From Caprella mutica (taxonomy: Eukaryota; Arthropoda; Malacostraca; Amphipoda; Caprellidae): DNA of 64,000 nucleotides. The DNA lies in assembly GCA_947561585.1 (NCBI GenBank), contig CANNZV010002472.1:1-64000 (forward strand), in the 5' to 3' direction. Both the position numbers and the translations under genes were made by a program. Below the pieces are notes generated by a model that saw nothing but the letters and a program-made list of their open reading frames with translations, searched no databases and was not told the DNA's origin. Shown here in pieces: positions 34,559 through 46,846 of this stretch; position 1 is the first letter of the stretch; the number at the start of each line of letters is the position of its first letter.

Positions 34559-37234
34559 ATTGCATAAATAGATAACTAATGATTATCTATTCATGCAATG
34601 AAAACATAAGTGCCTATGATGAAAATACATTATACATTCATGCATACCCTAGAGGCATAGAACAATGAACCGGCAAAGTGAAGGTAGTACTCGGGAAAGA
34701 TTCCTTTGCTATTCGTACCAGTGCTTCCACTCCTAGGGTAATTACCCTAATTTAGGTAATCAGACCTCTCTAGGATACGGTCTAGGGTAAGGAAAAAAAT
34801 TGTAAAATCTAGGGTATCAATAACTTCAGTTGAATAAAAAAAATCAGAATTTATTGATCCGAAGGCATTAATTCAATGAAGGAACGTATCAACATTTTAC
34901 TCGTTAATATTTCAGAAGTTAACGTGCTCCATACTGGCACTGAACAAGTTGCGTTTCTGTTCGCAATGTGCAATCAGCAATGCCAAAGAAATATTAAATG
35001 CTGAAAGTATGATAGTGTTTTAATATGTTGTGGTTTAGTACTATGTATTTCCAGAAAATCATTTTTTATGTGAATTGTATCACAGTATAAAGATTAAGGG
35101 AGTAACCCAATTGTGTCTCATATGTTTTAGGTGATTGAGCGTGACGTCACATATTTATAACTAATCAGCGGCTCGAGATTTCACGTGATTATGAGAAGTG
35201 AACAAGAAAATTGGATTAGTTTCTAGATATAGTGGAAAAGTAGTTGCAGCTTCTTATTACTTAAAATCAATTTTATGCAGTTTCAACTCAAACCAATTTT
35301 CTATAGTGAATGGCATTAATTTTTCCCGCCACTGTATGACGTTACACTCCACAATTTCATCTGAAACGCTATTGGTCGGTTTAATTTGACATTTTTTCGC
35401 ATTTTTACATCGGATTCGGCTAAATGTTCAAAGTCTAAACTGTGGTTTTTTGTATAGCTTCCTGGTGATAAATATTTTAGACTTTTTCTTATTTGAGCAG
35501 TTTGATCATTTGAAAATATATTTTGTAATTTGAATGGATAGTGTCATTTTTACGCATTTTTTGAATAAGGGTAATTTATTCATTCATTATTTACCGAAAC
35601 CCCCCAAAAATTGAATGATCGTTATTAAATAGTATTATTGAACACTAACGGTAATTAGTATATTCACCTTAATTATATTTTCTAGTGTAATCAAGGGTCA
35701 ATCTAGGGTAAAAGGATTTACGGTCGTGGAAGCCCTGATTCGTACGTAGGTAAAAAAATAGTTAACATCCATCAATACAGCTAACGATATACTCAATCAA
35801 TCTTTGATATTATATTTATAACTGTATTTGAAACTTCAAAGTACATTGAAGAACTTACTGTAATAATTATATTTATGACCAAATTAATAGGTTTATTGCG
35901 ATCAAATTACAGTCAGTGCCTGTCTTCTTGAGAATGCTTCATGCTTCTTCTCGCCTGATACACGAGGAAAAGCACTACACAGCCACTAAGACTGTGGAAC
36001 AACTGAACCCTGGTAGTAAATTGATTGCAATAAATGTATTTAAAAGGAATCAAAAAATAAAATTAAAATCTTCAAGATAAAGTATATCGTTAGCTGTACG
36101 GATGTTCTTGAATATCATTTTTATCCCCGTAGGCTTTGCACAAATGGTCAGAAAACGTACAAATAAGTAAGTTCAAAATTTCAAACATAAAATATATCTT
36201 TATTAGACAAAAACACATTTCTAAAAAATTATCTATTGCCGTTTTTCAAAAGAATTCAAATAACTATTCCTTTTATCAAAATATTGCCGCTCAGGAGAAA
36301 AGTGTTTAAGCACAAAAAGGAAGGCACAATTTTAAATTTAACAAGAGTCTGTCAGAGCCCTAGAGAACAGTACCCCCGAAAGACAAAATCAATTTTGTTC
36401 AGCAACTCCTTTAAGAAAATAGAAATGTTTTGTTAGGAGAAGTGAAGTGGATTAAATGTCTCAAAATCTTCAATCAATCGAATTTCTAGACATGACCTAC
36501 AATGCCCTCTCTAAAAATGAAAGTCAGACATCAACTTCTTGAAAGAGATTTTTCACGCCGTACAAAATTCGTGAACTGGGCTCGCATAGATATGCTCGTT
36601 TGTAGAAATTATGAAGAATGAAGCTATTTTATATAAATGATGAAGTAATTAATCATAATATTTGGCAATGTGCTCCACGAAATGACCATCCTTATTTTAA
36701 CCTTAACAGACTTTATCTCTTGTGGTTATTAAAATCAATACTCTTTTACTTTCATTTTTTAAGGGAGACCTGTCTAATAAAGATATATTTTATGTTTGAA
36801 CTTACTTCATTGTCCGCTTTCTGACCATTTACACAAAGCTATTTTCACAACTATATAGTTTTGAATGAATATTGACATATAACATCAGTTATTTTCAAAC
36901 ATATCAAATAATTCAAACAAGTGTTAATTTGTAAACAACCACATAACCCGTAGGGTAAATATTTGCTTCCTATATTTTATATTTGAATATATAGTAGCGC
37001 GCAATTTAACGAATTGCGCAATAGTAAGAGCGCGCTGCGCGTTTTAAACCCTGGAACAACAAGAGTGCCTGAGAGGCTTGTTCCAGTTGGTATATAGATT
37101 TATACTTTTTTTATGTCTAAAACATATGTGAAATCAATGAAACTAGTGTAACATGTTTTGTTTTTATATAGTGTTATAACAATTAGCTACCATGTAGAAA
37201 TCGGGAGCCTCGGTGAAATACATGCGCTCTATTT
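34559..37234. other. Spacer between the inverted-repeat arms
   Basis: About 2.7 kb of mostly A/T-rich DNA. It holds a TGACGTCA (35142-35149) and a short hairpin GCGCAATT/AATTGCGC near 37000. Several short ORFs lack coding signatures. No transposase is recognisable in the spacer. Confidence 0.5.
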
Positions 37235-38144
37235 AAAAAAATTACCTTAATTTATTTTAAGACTTCGAGTAATTCTTACAAGTGTAGGAATTATTTAGCT
37301 ATGTTTTAAACATATCAAAAATTCCGTCATTCCAATGAACTAGCTACAAGAAAATCTGAATTCATTATTATTCCTTTATTAGGCAATATGGAGGAAAATA
37401 ACTTCAACCAATCTGAGGCAGTTTTACTGCAAGGCTGAAGAGAATGCTCTAAAAGCACTGGTCAAGAAAATAATGGCTTTCCCATTGCTGCCAAGCCACT
37501 TAATGCAAAATGGGTTGGAGTTGATAAAGGCCAACCTGGCAGAAGCGGGGAATCCACCGAATGCTGTGGCGCTGGTTGGATATTTCGAGAGATTTTGGTG
37601 CCATCGGGTGGGATATAACGTTCTTTCTGTTTTTCGTCAAAGCCGAAGAACGAACAATTGCCTGGAAAACTTTAACAAGCAATTGTTCGGCAAAATAAAG
37701 ATCGCCCACCCGATGGTATTAATTTTTTTGGGTAATTAATGTTAGGATATTGTAACAATGTTAGAATACTTTTAATAGGAGAAAATTAGAATCGTACTAT
37801 ACGCATAGATAGGATAACACTTTAATAGAGCATATGAAGTTCCTTAGTAAATAGTCCCTATAGTTAATAAGATTGTCAAAATTTAAAATTGAAATGTTAA
37901 AAAAAATTAGAAATTAGGATATGTATCATGACTACGAGTAGATAGATTATAAGTAGCTTGTTTTCCAATAAATGTTACCCCTGAAGACGGAAATCACGAA
38001 GATTTCAGAAAGCTTGGGAAAATTCAAACTACTTCTTGTTGAGTTCTTCATCCTACATAATGCAGCAACCAAGGAGTCGTCTATTTTCTTCAATCATACA
38101 ATTTTCTTGCTGGCTAATATTTGAATCAAATAAAAAAATAACCC
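37235..38144. repeat. Large inverted repeat, right arm (~0.91 kb)
   Basis: Inverse of the left arm, ending 'caaataaaaaaataaccc'. It is the more complete arm and carries an open MULE exon. The end abuts directly on the TAA duplication of a Harbinger-like MITE. Confidence 0.9.
37419..37715 (+). pseudogene. MULE transposase exon fragment, right arm
   Basis: An open stretch of 99 codons reads AEENALKALVKKIMAFPLLP, then YFERFWCHRVGYNVLSVF and RRTNNCLENFNKQLFGKI to AHPM, followed by a GT dinucleotide at 37716. The pattern LPLLP ... RFW....G...LSVF....RTNN.LE.FN..L...I...HP is typical of the region after the MULE domain in FLYWCH/MULE-type proteins. It aligns with the second exon of the gene at 53001-54593. 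Flanking exons, including the catalytic D/D region, are absent. It is therefore an exon carried by the repeat rather than a working gene; the donor-like site suggests it derives from a spliced gene. Confidence 0.65.
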
Positions 38145-38147
38145 TAA

Positions 38148-38819
38148 AGCCCCGTCCAGACGGTCAAATTTTTCAGAGAAGTGACAAACTTAATGACAAA
38201 CTAAATGACGATAACTTCCTAGCGTCAGCAAACCGTCAAACTTTTCATCAGTTTTTTCATTCCAACATGTTGGATATCGTCATCAAAAAGTTTGTCAAAC
38301 TATTTGCTGACGATAAAGTTTGAAATATAAACTGACTTTCCGGCAATAATTTTTTTTTATTTGCGCGTCATTTTAGTTTATTACAGCTAGATACACCTAC
38401 AAAAACCTCATTTTTTTCAAACTTAGTTAGTATCTATCTAGTTACAATGGCTGACGACAGACTCTTTAATACTTGGTTGTATTAGAATGTATTAGATCTA
38501 AGTTATAGGTAAGCTACCTACGTTTTGAATTGTTTTCTATGATCTATTTTTGACTATCCTTTTCAAGACGATATATTGTCATTAAAACAAATTATTTTTT
38601 CCGGTTTCTTACTGTTTTAAATTTAAAAAATATACATACCAAGTTATATAATTTTTATTGTAATGATATATAACATTAATTTTGACGAAACTGACGCCAG
38701 TGAACCTCAAACCTTTGGCGAGAAAATTTGACCGTGTAGACACTCCTTGAAAACTGACGATAAGTTTGTCATTTAGTTTGTCACTTCTCTAAAAAAAATT
38801 TGACCGTCTGGACGGGGCT
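38148..38819. mobile_element. Harbinger-like MITE H1
   Basis: A 672-bp element with TAA duplications (38145-38147, 38820-38822) and inverted ends AGCCCCGTCCAGACGGTC that continue into 'agagaagtgacaaact', giving at least 60 bp of inverted similarity. A 3-bp TWA duplication is typical of PIF/Harbinger. Near 38448 a short frame MADDRLFNTWLY ends at a stop and may be an exon remnant. No transposase. Confidence 0.75.
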
Positions 38820-39077
38820 TAAAAAATAATAATCATTATTTAACTTTAATTTCAATTGATATCCATGATACCAATTATAATAGAAGTTAAATAATAATTA
38901 TTATATTTTCTTTTCTGACGTGTTTGAAATTATAGAACAAACCAATAACTTGGAACTTAGTACCCTACTACCAAAAATATTTCATAGAGCATAAAATTGC
39001 TGTTTGTTAAATGTAGTACAATAATTATAGAAGTCCAAATATCTTTTAATCACTCAACTATACTGAGTGAGAGTTAA

Positions 39078-39895
39078 GGGGACGGTTCCCACTATTTATC
39101 ACTTTTTCCGAATTTTTTTTTCTTTAGATACTCTGCAAATATACCAAAGAAAACTCATGGAAAATTCCATTCTTATACGTTGAGTAGAACATTGTCTAAC
39201 TCGCCTCCCAATGTAGGGGTAGGGGGTTTTTCTTTCTGTGTTTTATAAGCCTCCCATTTATGGTCGCTGCCTGGGTTGACCCCCGAAGCGACCTGATGAG
39301 TCCTCTGTCTGGGACGAAAAGCATATATGTTTTAAGAAAAATATATTTTTTTAAAATTTTAAACATTTATTTAAAAATATTTTTCTTCCTCCATTATCTC
39401 AGTAACTTTTTTTTCTCAAATTCTCACGTTCAAAAGTATAGAACTGCTTGGGGGTTGGTCCTACAGAAAAATGTATAGGAGCTTATATGTTCAGACCGAA
39501 ATTCCTAAGGTCGTCTAATAGCCCTTTACCTATAACTTTTTCTATAAACTTGTTTTTTATTTAAATAAAAAAAAATGACAATTTTTTTAAAAATTTAAAT
39601 TAAAAAAATTTCAGATCGAAATTCAAACAAAAGCTACTAGACGACCTTAGGATAGTAGTAGAGAACATATTAGCTTCTATAAATTTTTCCGTAGGACCAA
39701 CCCCCATTGAGTCCATAGACTTTCCCTGGGGGGTCGAAAAACAGGTTTTTCGACACCCACGGGGGAGGGGGGCCCCAAAATGAAAAGATTTCAAGAGATA
39801 GCCTAAGATTTTTTTTTCACTTTACACCTTATGTCAAAATCTCAGCTCAATCGGTCGAGTATTATTGGTAGATCTAAAACGCGGGTACCGTCCCC
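39078..39895. mobile_element. TTAA-flanked element D1
   Basis: Bounded by TTAA (39074-39077, 39896-39899) with inverted ends GGGGACGGT(T/A)CCC. The internal sequence 'ccaaagaaaactcatg' and 'aaaatctcagctcaatcgg' is shared with D2 at 46208. TTAA targeting suggests piggyBac- or Sola3-like mobilisation, but the ends differ from the piggyBac copy in this window. No intact ORF. Confidence 0.7.
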
Positions 39896-39899
39896 TTAA

Positions 39900-42224
39900 G
39901 CTATGGATGGATTTTAAAACATTTAATAAATGCACGACTTTAAAGGGGCAGTAAACTTTGTAAAAAAATGTGATTTTTTCTAATAATACGATTGCTAAGT
40001 AAAAATAAAGCATTTATGTAGAATTGTAATGTTCAATGTAATATAATAATGGTAATACTTCCGCTAGGTGTCGGTAATTTTATTATAAATATGAACATTT
40101 TAAAAATAAACGAGCAGTCAAATATTACATAATTAAATATTCTGAATAGATTTAAAACAAATTTGGCGACTGTTTGATTTTAACTTTACTATTAGACCGG
40201 GAGCCCAGGGGGGTCAGCGTAGCTGAAAAAGTTACCGATTTTAAATAGTATCACAATATTTCGCACCAATTGCTGACCTAGGATCTGTACGTTTGCCGGG
40301 TCTCACAGCAACTCATTGAACTCACTTAGGCTAGCACTTTAACAGTAACACTACTGTAACAGATGACTTTAAAAATCAAAATTTGGCTTCATGCTGCAGA
40401 TTATATGATTTATATCATTATACAGTTCCCATTAATTTATACTGTAACTGTAGCAAGTGTAGCTTGTACACACTGTATCTTAAAGTTTGCTAAACTCCAA
40501 CAGACTTTAACAGAGTAATAAATTCATCAGTCTCAGAAAAGGGTCGAAATTAGAATTTTAGAAATTAAATTGCCGAAATTTACCTTACTAAGTTACCTGT
40601 GACTGTGCAACCCTCATACCCTAAATTTAATGTGAATAAATCTCTAGGTAGATATAACACTTTACCAGTCCAGCTTCAGCTGTTCAGCAGACTAGTCATA
40701 AGATGATAAGACCTAACAATATGAAGGTACCTAAAGCATTTTGAAGGCAGTTACCTATGTTACCATTAATTTAGCTGCGGGAGATTCTGAATCTGCTGCT
40801 GAGAGTCAGAGAATAACTCTCTCTCAAATAAAAATCTCTGCGGAAGAAGAGACACATTCTGGCACGGGGAATCCTTTATCTGTTATAGTGTTTTTCAAGA
40901 AATCCTTTATTTTTACCTCTGTTCTCAGTAATCTACGAATATTAAAATATAGGAAGCATGAAGCAATTATCCAATTAAGTATTGCTCACACAGAAAATGT
41001 TAAAAGTGTTCCATATTTATTAATTAGCAGAATGATACTGATAGAGGTTTGTTCATATTGAAATTAAATTAGTGTTTACATAAAGAGATATTTCAGTTTG
41101 CAAAAGATGAGTGCATATGTGAAGTTTATCTGATGACCAGACTGCAGAATATGGAACATTTTCCAAAGACTGCAACAAATCTGAGCCCAATTGTAGAAAA
41201 TTTAGATTTCTGCGGGAGATCATGGAATTAATTCCATTAACTTATCTGCGAGAGAATTTTGAATTAATTCCTATGTTACCTTTAATTTAGCTGTGAGAGA
41301 TTTTGAATCTGCTGCTAAGAGTCTGAGAGTAACTCTCAAATTAAAATCTTTCTGAGAGAAGAGACTCATTATGCATTGTAGTTTGGTGACTGTTGACCTT
41401 CTCAAATATATAATTGTGACTATTATAAAATTTATTTTCTGTTTACATGTACCTATTTATTGACAGGTATTTCGGGATTTTTGACCATTTTGGAGAGAAA
41501 TTTGAAAATCATTGATGATGAATTGCATCAAAAATTGAATATCTAGAGATAATATAGAAAAAATTTCCTGTATGATATCCAAATATCTAGGATTCAACTT
41601 AAGTGTCTTGAGAGTTGAGACTATGCAGTGTGTCAAACATTCTATCCGACTAATTTGTTTTCTATTTACACCTGCGGAAATTATTTTCTTAAACTACTAC
41701 CTAGTACCTATTACCTTATGCCTAGTCTACTAGTCTGAAAATTTGCTAATGGTTTCGAATCACTTACTAACCAGATATGTTATTGTAGATTTAATTTCTC
41801 AACTAAGATTTTAAATTTCTCTCAGATGACCAACATTCTCTAATAATTATATTTAAACATATGAATTAATTAGAAAATTGTCGCCAGATAATTTCATGGC
41901 CTCAAAGCTCAGTTGTCTCTCAGATTGTGTTTGGTGGTAAATTCCAATGATATCTCGGAAGATATTCAATTTCTCTAATAAAGAAATTCCTGCAATGTCG
42001 GAGGATATTTAGGTATTAATTCCTATATTACCATTAATTTTTGGAGGAGAAACTTGAAGAATGTTGGAGGACTAGACAAATTGATGAAAAATGTTGGCAC
42101 ACACAGAGAAAGGATTAGTTGAATCAAATCATATTTGATTTGTTTTGACTAAATTTTATGGTTTATCTGTGCGCCTACCTACGTGGTGAGTTGCAGGTAC
42201 TATTTAAAATGAGTTAAATTGACG
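39900..42224. other. AT-rich interval with a local duplication
   Basis: Only the ~110-bp duplication listed separately stands out. The 106-codon ORF at 40741-41061 overlaps it and has no recognised domain. Confidence 0.45.
40751..40862. repeat. Local direct duplication, first copy
   Basis: Bases 40751-40862 recur, diverged, at 41269-41372 (shared 'cctatgttacc', 'ttgaatctgctgct'-like and 'gaagagac' blocks). A third echo, 'attcctatattaccattaat', is at ~42018. Confidence 0.6.
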
Positions 42225-42905
42225 TTGGTTAAAACAACACATATGTGAGTTGATTATTTTTAATTCCCGATGGTCACAACAACTACCTGTGATAGTCAAA
42301 ACTGCTCGTGATGGTTGAACCAATTATATGTAATGGTTAAAACAACTACGGAACAAGGTTACATCAACTACTTGTGTATGTTTCTCCAATCACTCCTATG
42401 TGTTATACCAACTACTCGTGTAGGTTATACCAACTACTCGTGTAGGTTATACCAACTACTCGTGTAGGTTATACCAACTGCTTGTGTAGGTTATACCAAC
42501 TACTCGTGTAGGTTATACCAACTACTCGTGTAGGTTACATTAACTACTCATATAGGTGATATCAACCACTCATGTAGGTTATATCAACTACTCGGTTAGG
42601 TTATATCAACTACTCGTGTTGGTTATATCAACTACTCGTGTAGGTTATACCCACTACTTGTGTAGGTTATACCAACTATACTCGTGTAGGTTATACTAAC
42701 TACTCGTGTAGGTTATACCAACTACTCGTGTAGGTTATACCAACTACTCGTGTAGGTTATACCAACTACTCGTGTAGGTTACATTAACTACTCGTATAGG
42801 TGATATCAACTACTCGTGTAGGTTATATCAACTACTCGGTTAGGTTATATCAACTACTCGTGTAGGTTATATCATCTTCTCGTGTTGGTTATATCAACTA
42901 CTTGT
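42225..42905. repeat. 22-bp minisatellite, clean core with decayed edge
   Basis: Unit 'taggttataccaactactcg' plus 'tg', clean from about 42400 to 42900. A block of 11 units (~242 bp) containing 'acattaactactc' and 'ctactcggttagg' variants recurs (near 42533 and 42775). Bases 42225-42400 hold increasingly diverged units. Non-coding. Confidence 0.9.
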
Positions 42906-43677
42906 AAACTAAGTAAATGTATATCAACTATTATAGTGTAGGTTGAAAAATCGGTCTGGTTAGCAGTAGCCAGACTTTTTCAGTCACTATATTTACTCTA
43001 TTAAATTATAATCTCGAGTTAGGTCCGGTATCAATAAGATTAGACTATTTATTTTCTAGGACCAAAATCTAACAAGTTCACATTTATTTTCCACTTTTGC
43101 TTCTGTGAAATGCATACTATTTTAATTTTAAAAAATAATTGATCACCTAGACCTATCCTTGCTTTTTGAAATGTTTTGATCCTATGAATTGATATATGGT
43201 TATCAGTTGTAAATTAATAGATTAGATTGAATAAGTAATCTCATCAGATCAGTTTATAAATAAGTAGTTAGATGACATAAATAACTTTACGTAGTGATAA
43301 ATAGGTACGCTAGATGAATTAATTAACCAGGCTAGATTACAAAAGTTGATAAATCTTTGATATGCTGCAATTGTACTATAACTTAATGAATAATAAATTA
43401 ATGATAAAGCCTTTATCTTCTAAACCATATTTTAGTGCAATTCATCTTACTCATAGGCACTGATATTGAAATATGCTAATAGAATTACCAAGGTCAAATT
43501 GAAAACGAAATATAAACATTTAAGTTTTAGATTTATTATTTAGAAGTTTAATTTGAATTCTCGTCACTTTCTTTCACGACTGTAGGTTGCCAATTCCTGA
43601 AATAAGAGATTCGTATATTAATATATATTGAATAGAAATTCACAGTATCGTTCATATACATTATCAATAACATCACC

Positions 43678-44262
43678 TACTCTTTTTCCTTTTGTGATGA
43701 GATAGCGACAGCTTCGATATTCTTTTCATGTCTGGAATCCCTAAAAGCATATGAAAAAGTAAGAGCTAATCATATTGCAAATGCATATTTAGAAATCATC
43801 TAATATTTTCAAATACTTACTTTGACCTAGCATAATTGTTCCTGAACCATTCAAAGGAATTGAAGAGGACTCCGATAGTTGATGACGTTGATCTACTTCA
43901 TCAATTCTTCATCAAGATCTGAAAGTAGATTCAGAAAATATAGAAAACCATATATTAATAAAGAAATGAAAAGAATTATTAACTGAGAATTCTTTCATAT
44001 AGGTAAATTATTTATATAAAATGTTAAACTAATTATAAATCTTCAGATGCAGTATAAATTTAGCTCTAATAAATGCAATGGATTTTTCTAGCTAATCCTC
44101 ATAATTTTGTTCATTATTCACTCATAATGTAGACTTTAATTAAATACCAAGAAAGTATAATAAATCAAAAAGCTCACCTCTGGTTGGAGTTCTCCCTGCT
44201 AAATCCCTGGACGGTGTTCTCCTCCGACTACCTCCCTGGATGGAGTTCTCCCAGTCATAGAA
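43678..44262 (-). other. Possible three-exon gene fragment, minus strand
   Basis: Three exon-like blocks with splice-like borders lie in order. Block 1 (~44262-44180) reads SRRRTPSRDLAGRTPTR and ends at GAG|gtgagc. Block 2 (~43919-43822) follows 'tactttcag' and reads DEVDQRHQLSESSSIPLNGS to a gtaagt donor, but needs a 2-base shift at its start because the joined frame meets TAG. Block 3 (~43740-43678) follows 'gcttttag' and reads KRISKLSLSHHKRKKSR to a stop. The peptides are basic and serine-rich with no known domain. Splice signals are short, so this may be chance. I do not recognise the product. Confidence 0.22.
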
Positions 44263-44570
44263 AACTAGGGTCAAGTAGGTAAATTGCGGCACTTTAACTA
44301 ACTGCGGTCTCTTATCTCAGAAACATTAATAACCATCATGACTGCAAGGCACTCGTGAAATGAATAGAACCTATCATAAATTGAGCTTAAATTATGATGT
44401 TCAACAATTCAGTATATAGCTAAACTAATTTCAGAATGATTTTGAGACTCTCTTAATAGGGTCACAATTAGAAATTAAAGAACCGAATTTGGCTGTGTAA
44501 CCCTACCTATAGGTACACCAACTAGTTTTAAAATATATAGATTATCAGACCACTTTACTTAAGATACTAG

Positions 44571-44724
44571 GACAAGTTCCGAATATCGGACGGCTCCACA
44601 TTTTCGGTCGCGTAAGAAAAACTATATTAAATTAACTTTTATTTTAATTAGCTATTAGGTAGCTATATACTATATTTCATACGTGACCGAAAATTTGAAA
44701 TCGCCTGATAATTTGGAACTTACC
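44571..44724. mobile_element. Small MITE-like inverted repeat
   Basis: Imperfect inverted arms: left 'acaagttccgaatatc ... attttcggtcgcgta', right 'tacgtgaccgaaaat ... ttggaacttac'. Total ~154 bp with an A/T-rich loop. No target duplication was established. Confidence 0.45.
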
Positions 44725-44769
44725 CTATTCTGAGGACAGCGCAGTAACTGCCTAGCCTATGTAGAAGGG

Positions 44770-44885
44770 GTGTGGGTCATGAGCCCCCCTAGGTCATAAG
44801 CCCCCCCGGTCATGAGCCCCCCTAGGTCATAAGCCCTCCCGGTTAAGAGCCCCCCCGGTCATGAGCCCTCCCGGTCATGAGCCCC
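44770..44885. repeat. GC-rich minisatellite, left block
   Basis: Imperfect ~15-17 bp units 'ggtcatgagccccccc', with 'cataagccc' variants. The same unit appears inverted at 45085-45190. Confidence 0.85.
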
Positions 44886-44927
44886 CTGTTTTTAAATCCT
44901 TATTTACCTATACTATTTAATCCTTAT

Positions 44928-45075
44928 TGACACTTTTGTAGTTCATTACTGAATAGACATAAAATATATATATATCGAGGGGCGTGCCGCCCCAGAACCC
45001 CCTGCCAGATCATTAAACAATCATGAAGTGTGCAGTACAACAAACTAGCGGATACAACAAACTACATTAGTAACT
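44928..45075 (+). repeat. Interspersed repeat family C, copy 1
   Basis: 'acttttgtagttcattac' through 'ggggcgtgccgcccc' and 'cattaaacaatcatgaag' to 'ctagcggatacaacaaac'. The inverse lies at 61548-61690 and a part at 49988-50075. It sits exactly between the two inverted minisatellite blocks. Confidence 0.75.
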
Positions 45076-45084
45076 CTCGGGAGG

Positions 45085-45190
45085 GGGAGCTCGTTAACGG
45101 GGGGGCTCATGACCTAGGGGGGTTCATGACCGGAGGGGCTCATGACCGGGAGGGCTCTTGACCGGGGGGGGGGGGGGGGCTCTTGACCGT
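45085..45190. repeat. GC-rich minisatellite, right block, inverted
   Basis: Units 'gggggctcatgaccgg' and 'ggctcttgaccg', inverse of the left block, with a long G homopolymer (~45162-45179). It runs to the assembly gap. Confidence 0.85.
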
Positions 45191-45194
45191 ACTC

Positions 45195-45217
45195 NNNNNN
45201 NNNNNNNNNNNNNNNNN
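45195..45217. other. Assembly gap, 23 N
   Basis: Unresolved bases directly after the G-rich minisatellite; the true gap size is unknown. Confidence 0.99.
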
Positions 45218-46203
45218 TCAATAAATAATCATAATAAATTTTAAATAAAATTTAATAAATTTATAAGAAATGTACATTCTTCAAGTTGATGCATCAGTGG
45301 TAGCTAAGTACAATACTTTGAGAATCATGGTTTATGCTTACTAAACTGATTGAAAAGATTCATATTCAACTGGAAATCCATATTATCAGAGGTTATATAA
45401 ACTCAGAGTTGAAGGCCACGTTTTCCACCCTTCTCCTGATGATGAATAGAAATCTTTTTAATCGAAAGCTTGAAACCAAAAATACCTTCAACGCTTACGA
45501 AACTAAAGTAATGAAAGAGTGTCTAAATACTTTAAGCAGGATAATCATCATCAATTTCCATTCTTTTTGCAAGTTACCATTGCCAATTTTGAGAGCATTA
45601 ATTTTAAGACGTTCTAAAATTATAAAGAATAAAACTCACCATTAAACTGCTGGAAGGCAGAGAGTCAACAGTTTGATAAAAATAAAAACGTCACAATTAA
45701 TAGAATTTTGCTCAAATTTGTTGCATCAATTAAAATTCATTTCTTTCCAATGATCAGGAATAAATAAACTAAATTGTCTTTCATTAATAATGAAGTATCC
45801 TGATTCAGTAATTAGTTTTATTAAATTTACTAATTTATCTTATGTGTGTGGCCCATTTCTAACCTTTTCTACTATTTTTTGTAAGCTTCATTTCAATCTT
45901 AACTAAATTCTTTCGGTCCTCACCAGGTGATGCTTTATTTGGTAATCTTTCGGGAACAGGTAGATAGTCGGCGCAGGAATAATAGGTATAGATTTTAACC
46001 TTAAAACTTTAAGTTATTATAAAGAAATGTGTGGTTATCTGTTTGGACCTAATGCCTATTAAACCTTGTGCTATTATCAATATTGAACAGTATTTGCGAG
46101 TGAATAATAGCTGAAGTTAGTGTTTTAGATTCATTTATTTCATTCGTAAAGTTATTTTAATGTGATTATCCTATTTCTAATATTTCTCTGTTCCCTATAG
46201 TCA
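45218..46203. other. AT-rich interval, no gene recognised
   Basis: The 103-codon ORF at 45334-45645 is compositionally ordinary and has no domain I recognise; it is probably spurious. Confidence 0.45.
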
Positions 46204-46207
46204 TTAA

Positions 46208-46842
46208 GGGAATGGTTTCCGGTATTTTCCATTTTTTTCGGTTTTTTTTTTTTAATTTAGTTACCCTGCAAATCTACCAAAGAAAACTCATAAAAAATTC
46301 CATTCACCTAGTACGTTTGTACGTGTGTCAAACGCGCTTCTCAGTTTGGGGGTTAGGGAGTTATTCTCTTATAGAGAGTGGGTTTCACCCACTAACCATC
46401 TCTGTGCGCGCTCGTTTTGCTCTTCAGTTATAACTCTGACGCTCTTGAGTGCAGATGTTTTGAAATTGTTCTGTGTATACTGTGTACTAGCAAAGTGTGT
46501 GTGGTACCTTTCTATACGTGGATCAGTATTGTGATAGCTATTCTTTTGTCTTGTTGTTCTTTGCCCTGCTCACGTAAGTAATTATGCCGCCTAAACGTCG
46601 TAATTTTGTTGGTGAAGATGCGTCCTCCCCCTCAAACAGTTATGAATCGTATTCAGTTGCTTCGACCAGCACTGATTGATACTCCCAGACGTAAGCGTAA
46701 GAGATCTTCAGTTGCGACTGCTGAAAATGGAAAAATCTCAAAAGAGAGCATATGATTTCTTTTCACTTTACACCTTATGTTAAAATCTCAGCTCAATCGG
46801 ACAAGTATTATTGGTACATCCTAAATACCGGAAACCATCCCC
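46208..46842. mobile_element. TTAA-flanked element D2
   Basis: Bounded by TTAA (46204-46207, 46843-46846). The left end GGGAATGGTTTCCGGTATTT is inverted at the right end. It shares internal blocks with D1. Near 46584 a short frame MPPKRRNFVGEDASSPSNSY continues for ~30 codons to a stop, and another frame then reads TPRRKRKRSS. This may be the decayed N-terminus of an encoded protein. 635 bp, non-autonomous. Confidence 0.7.
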
Positions 46843-46846
46843 TTAA

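Noticed and set aside
40741..41061. 106-codon ORF
   Set aside because: Covers a local duplication whose second copy (41269-41372) is not open in the same way; no known domain.
45334..45645. 103-codon ORF after the gap
   Set aside because: No recognisable domain, promoter or splice context; plausible by chance.
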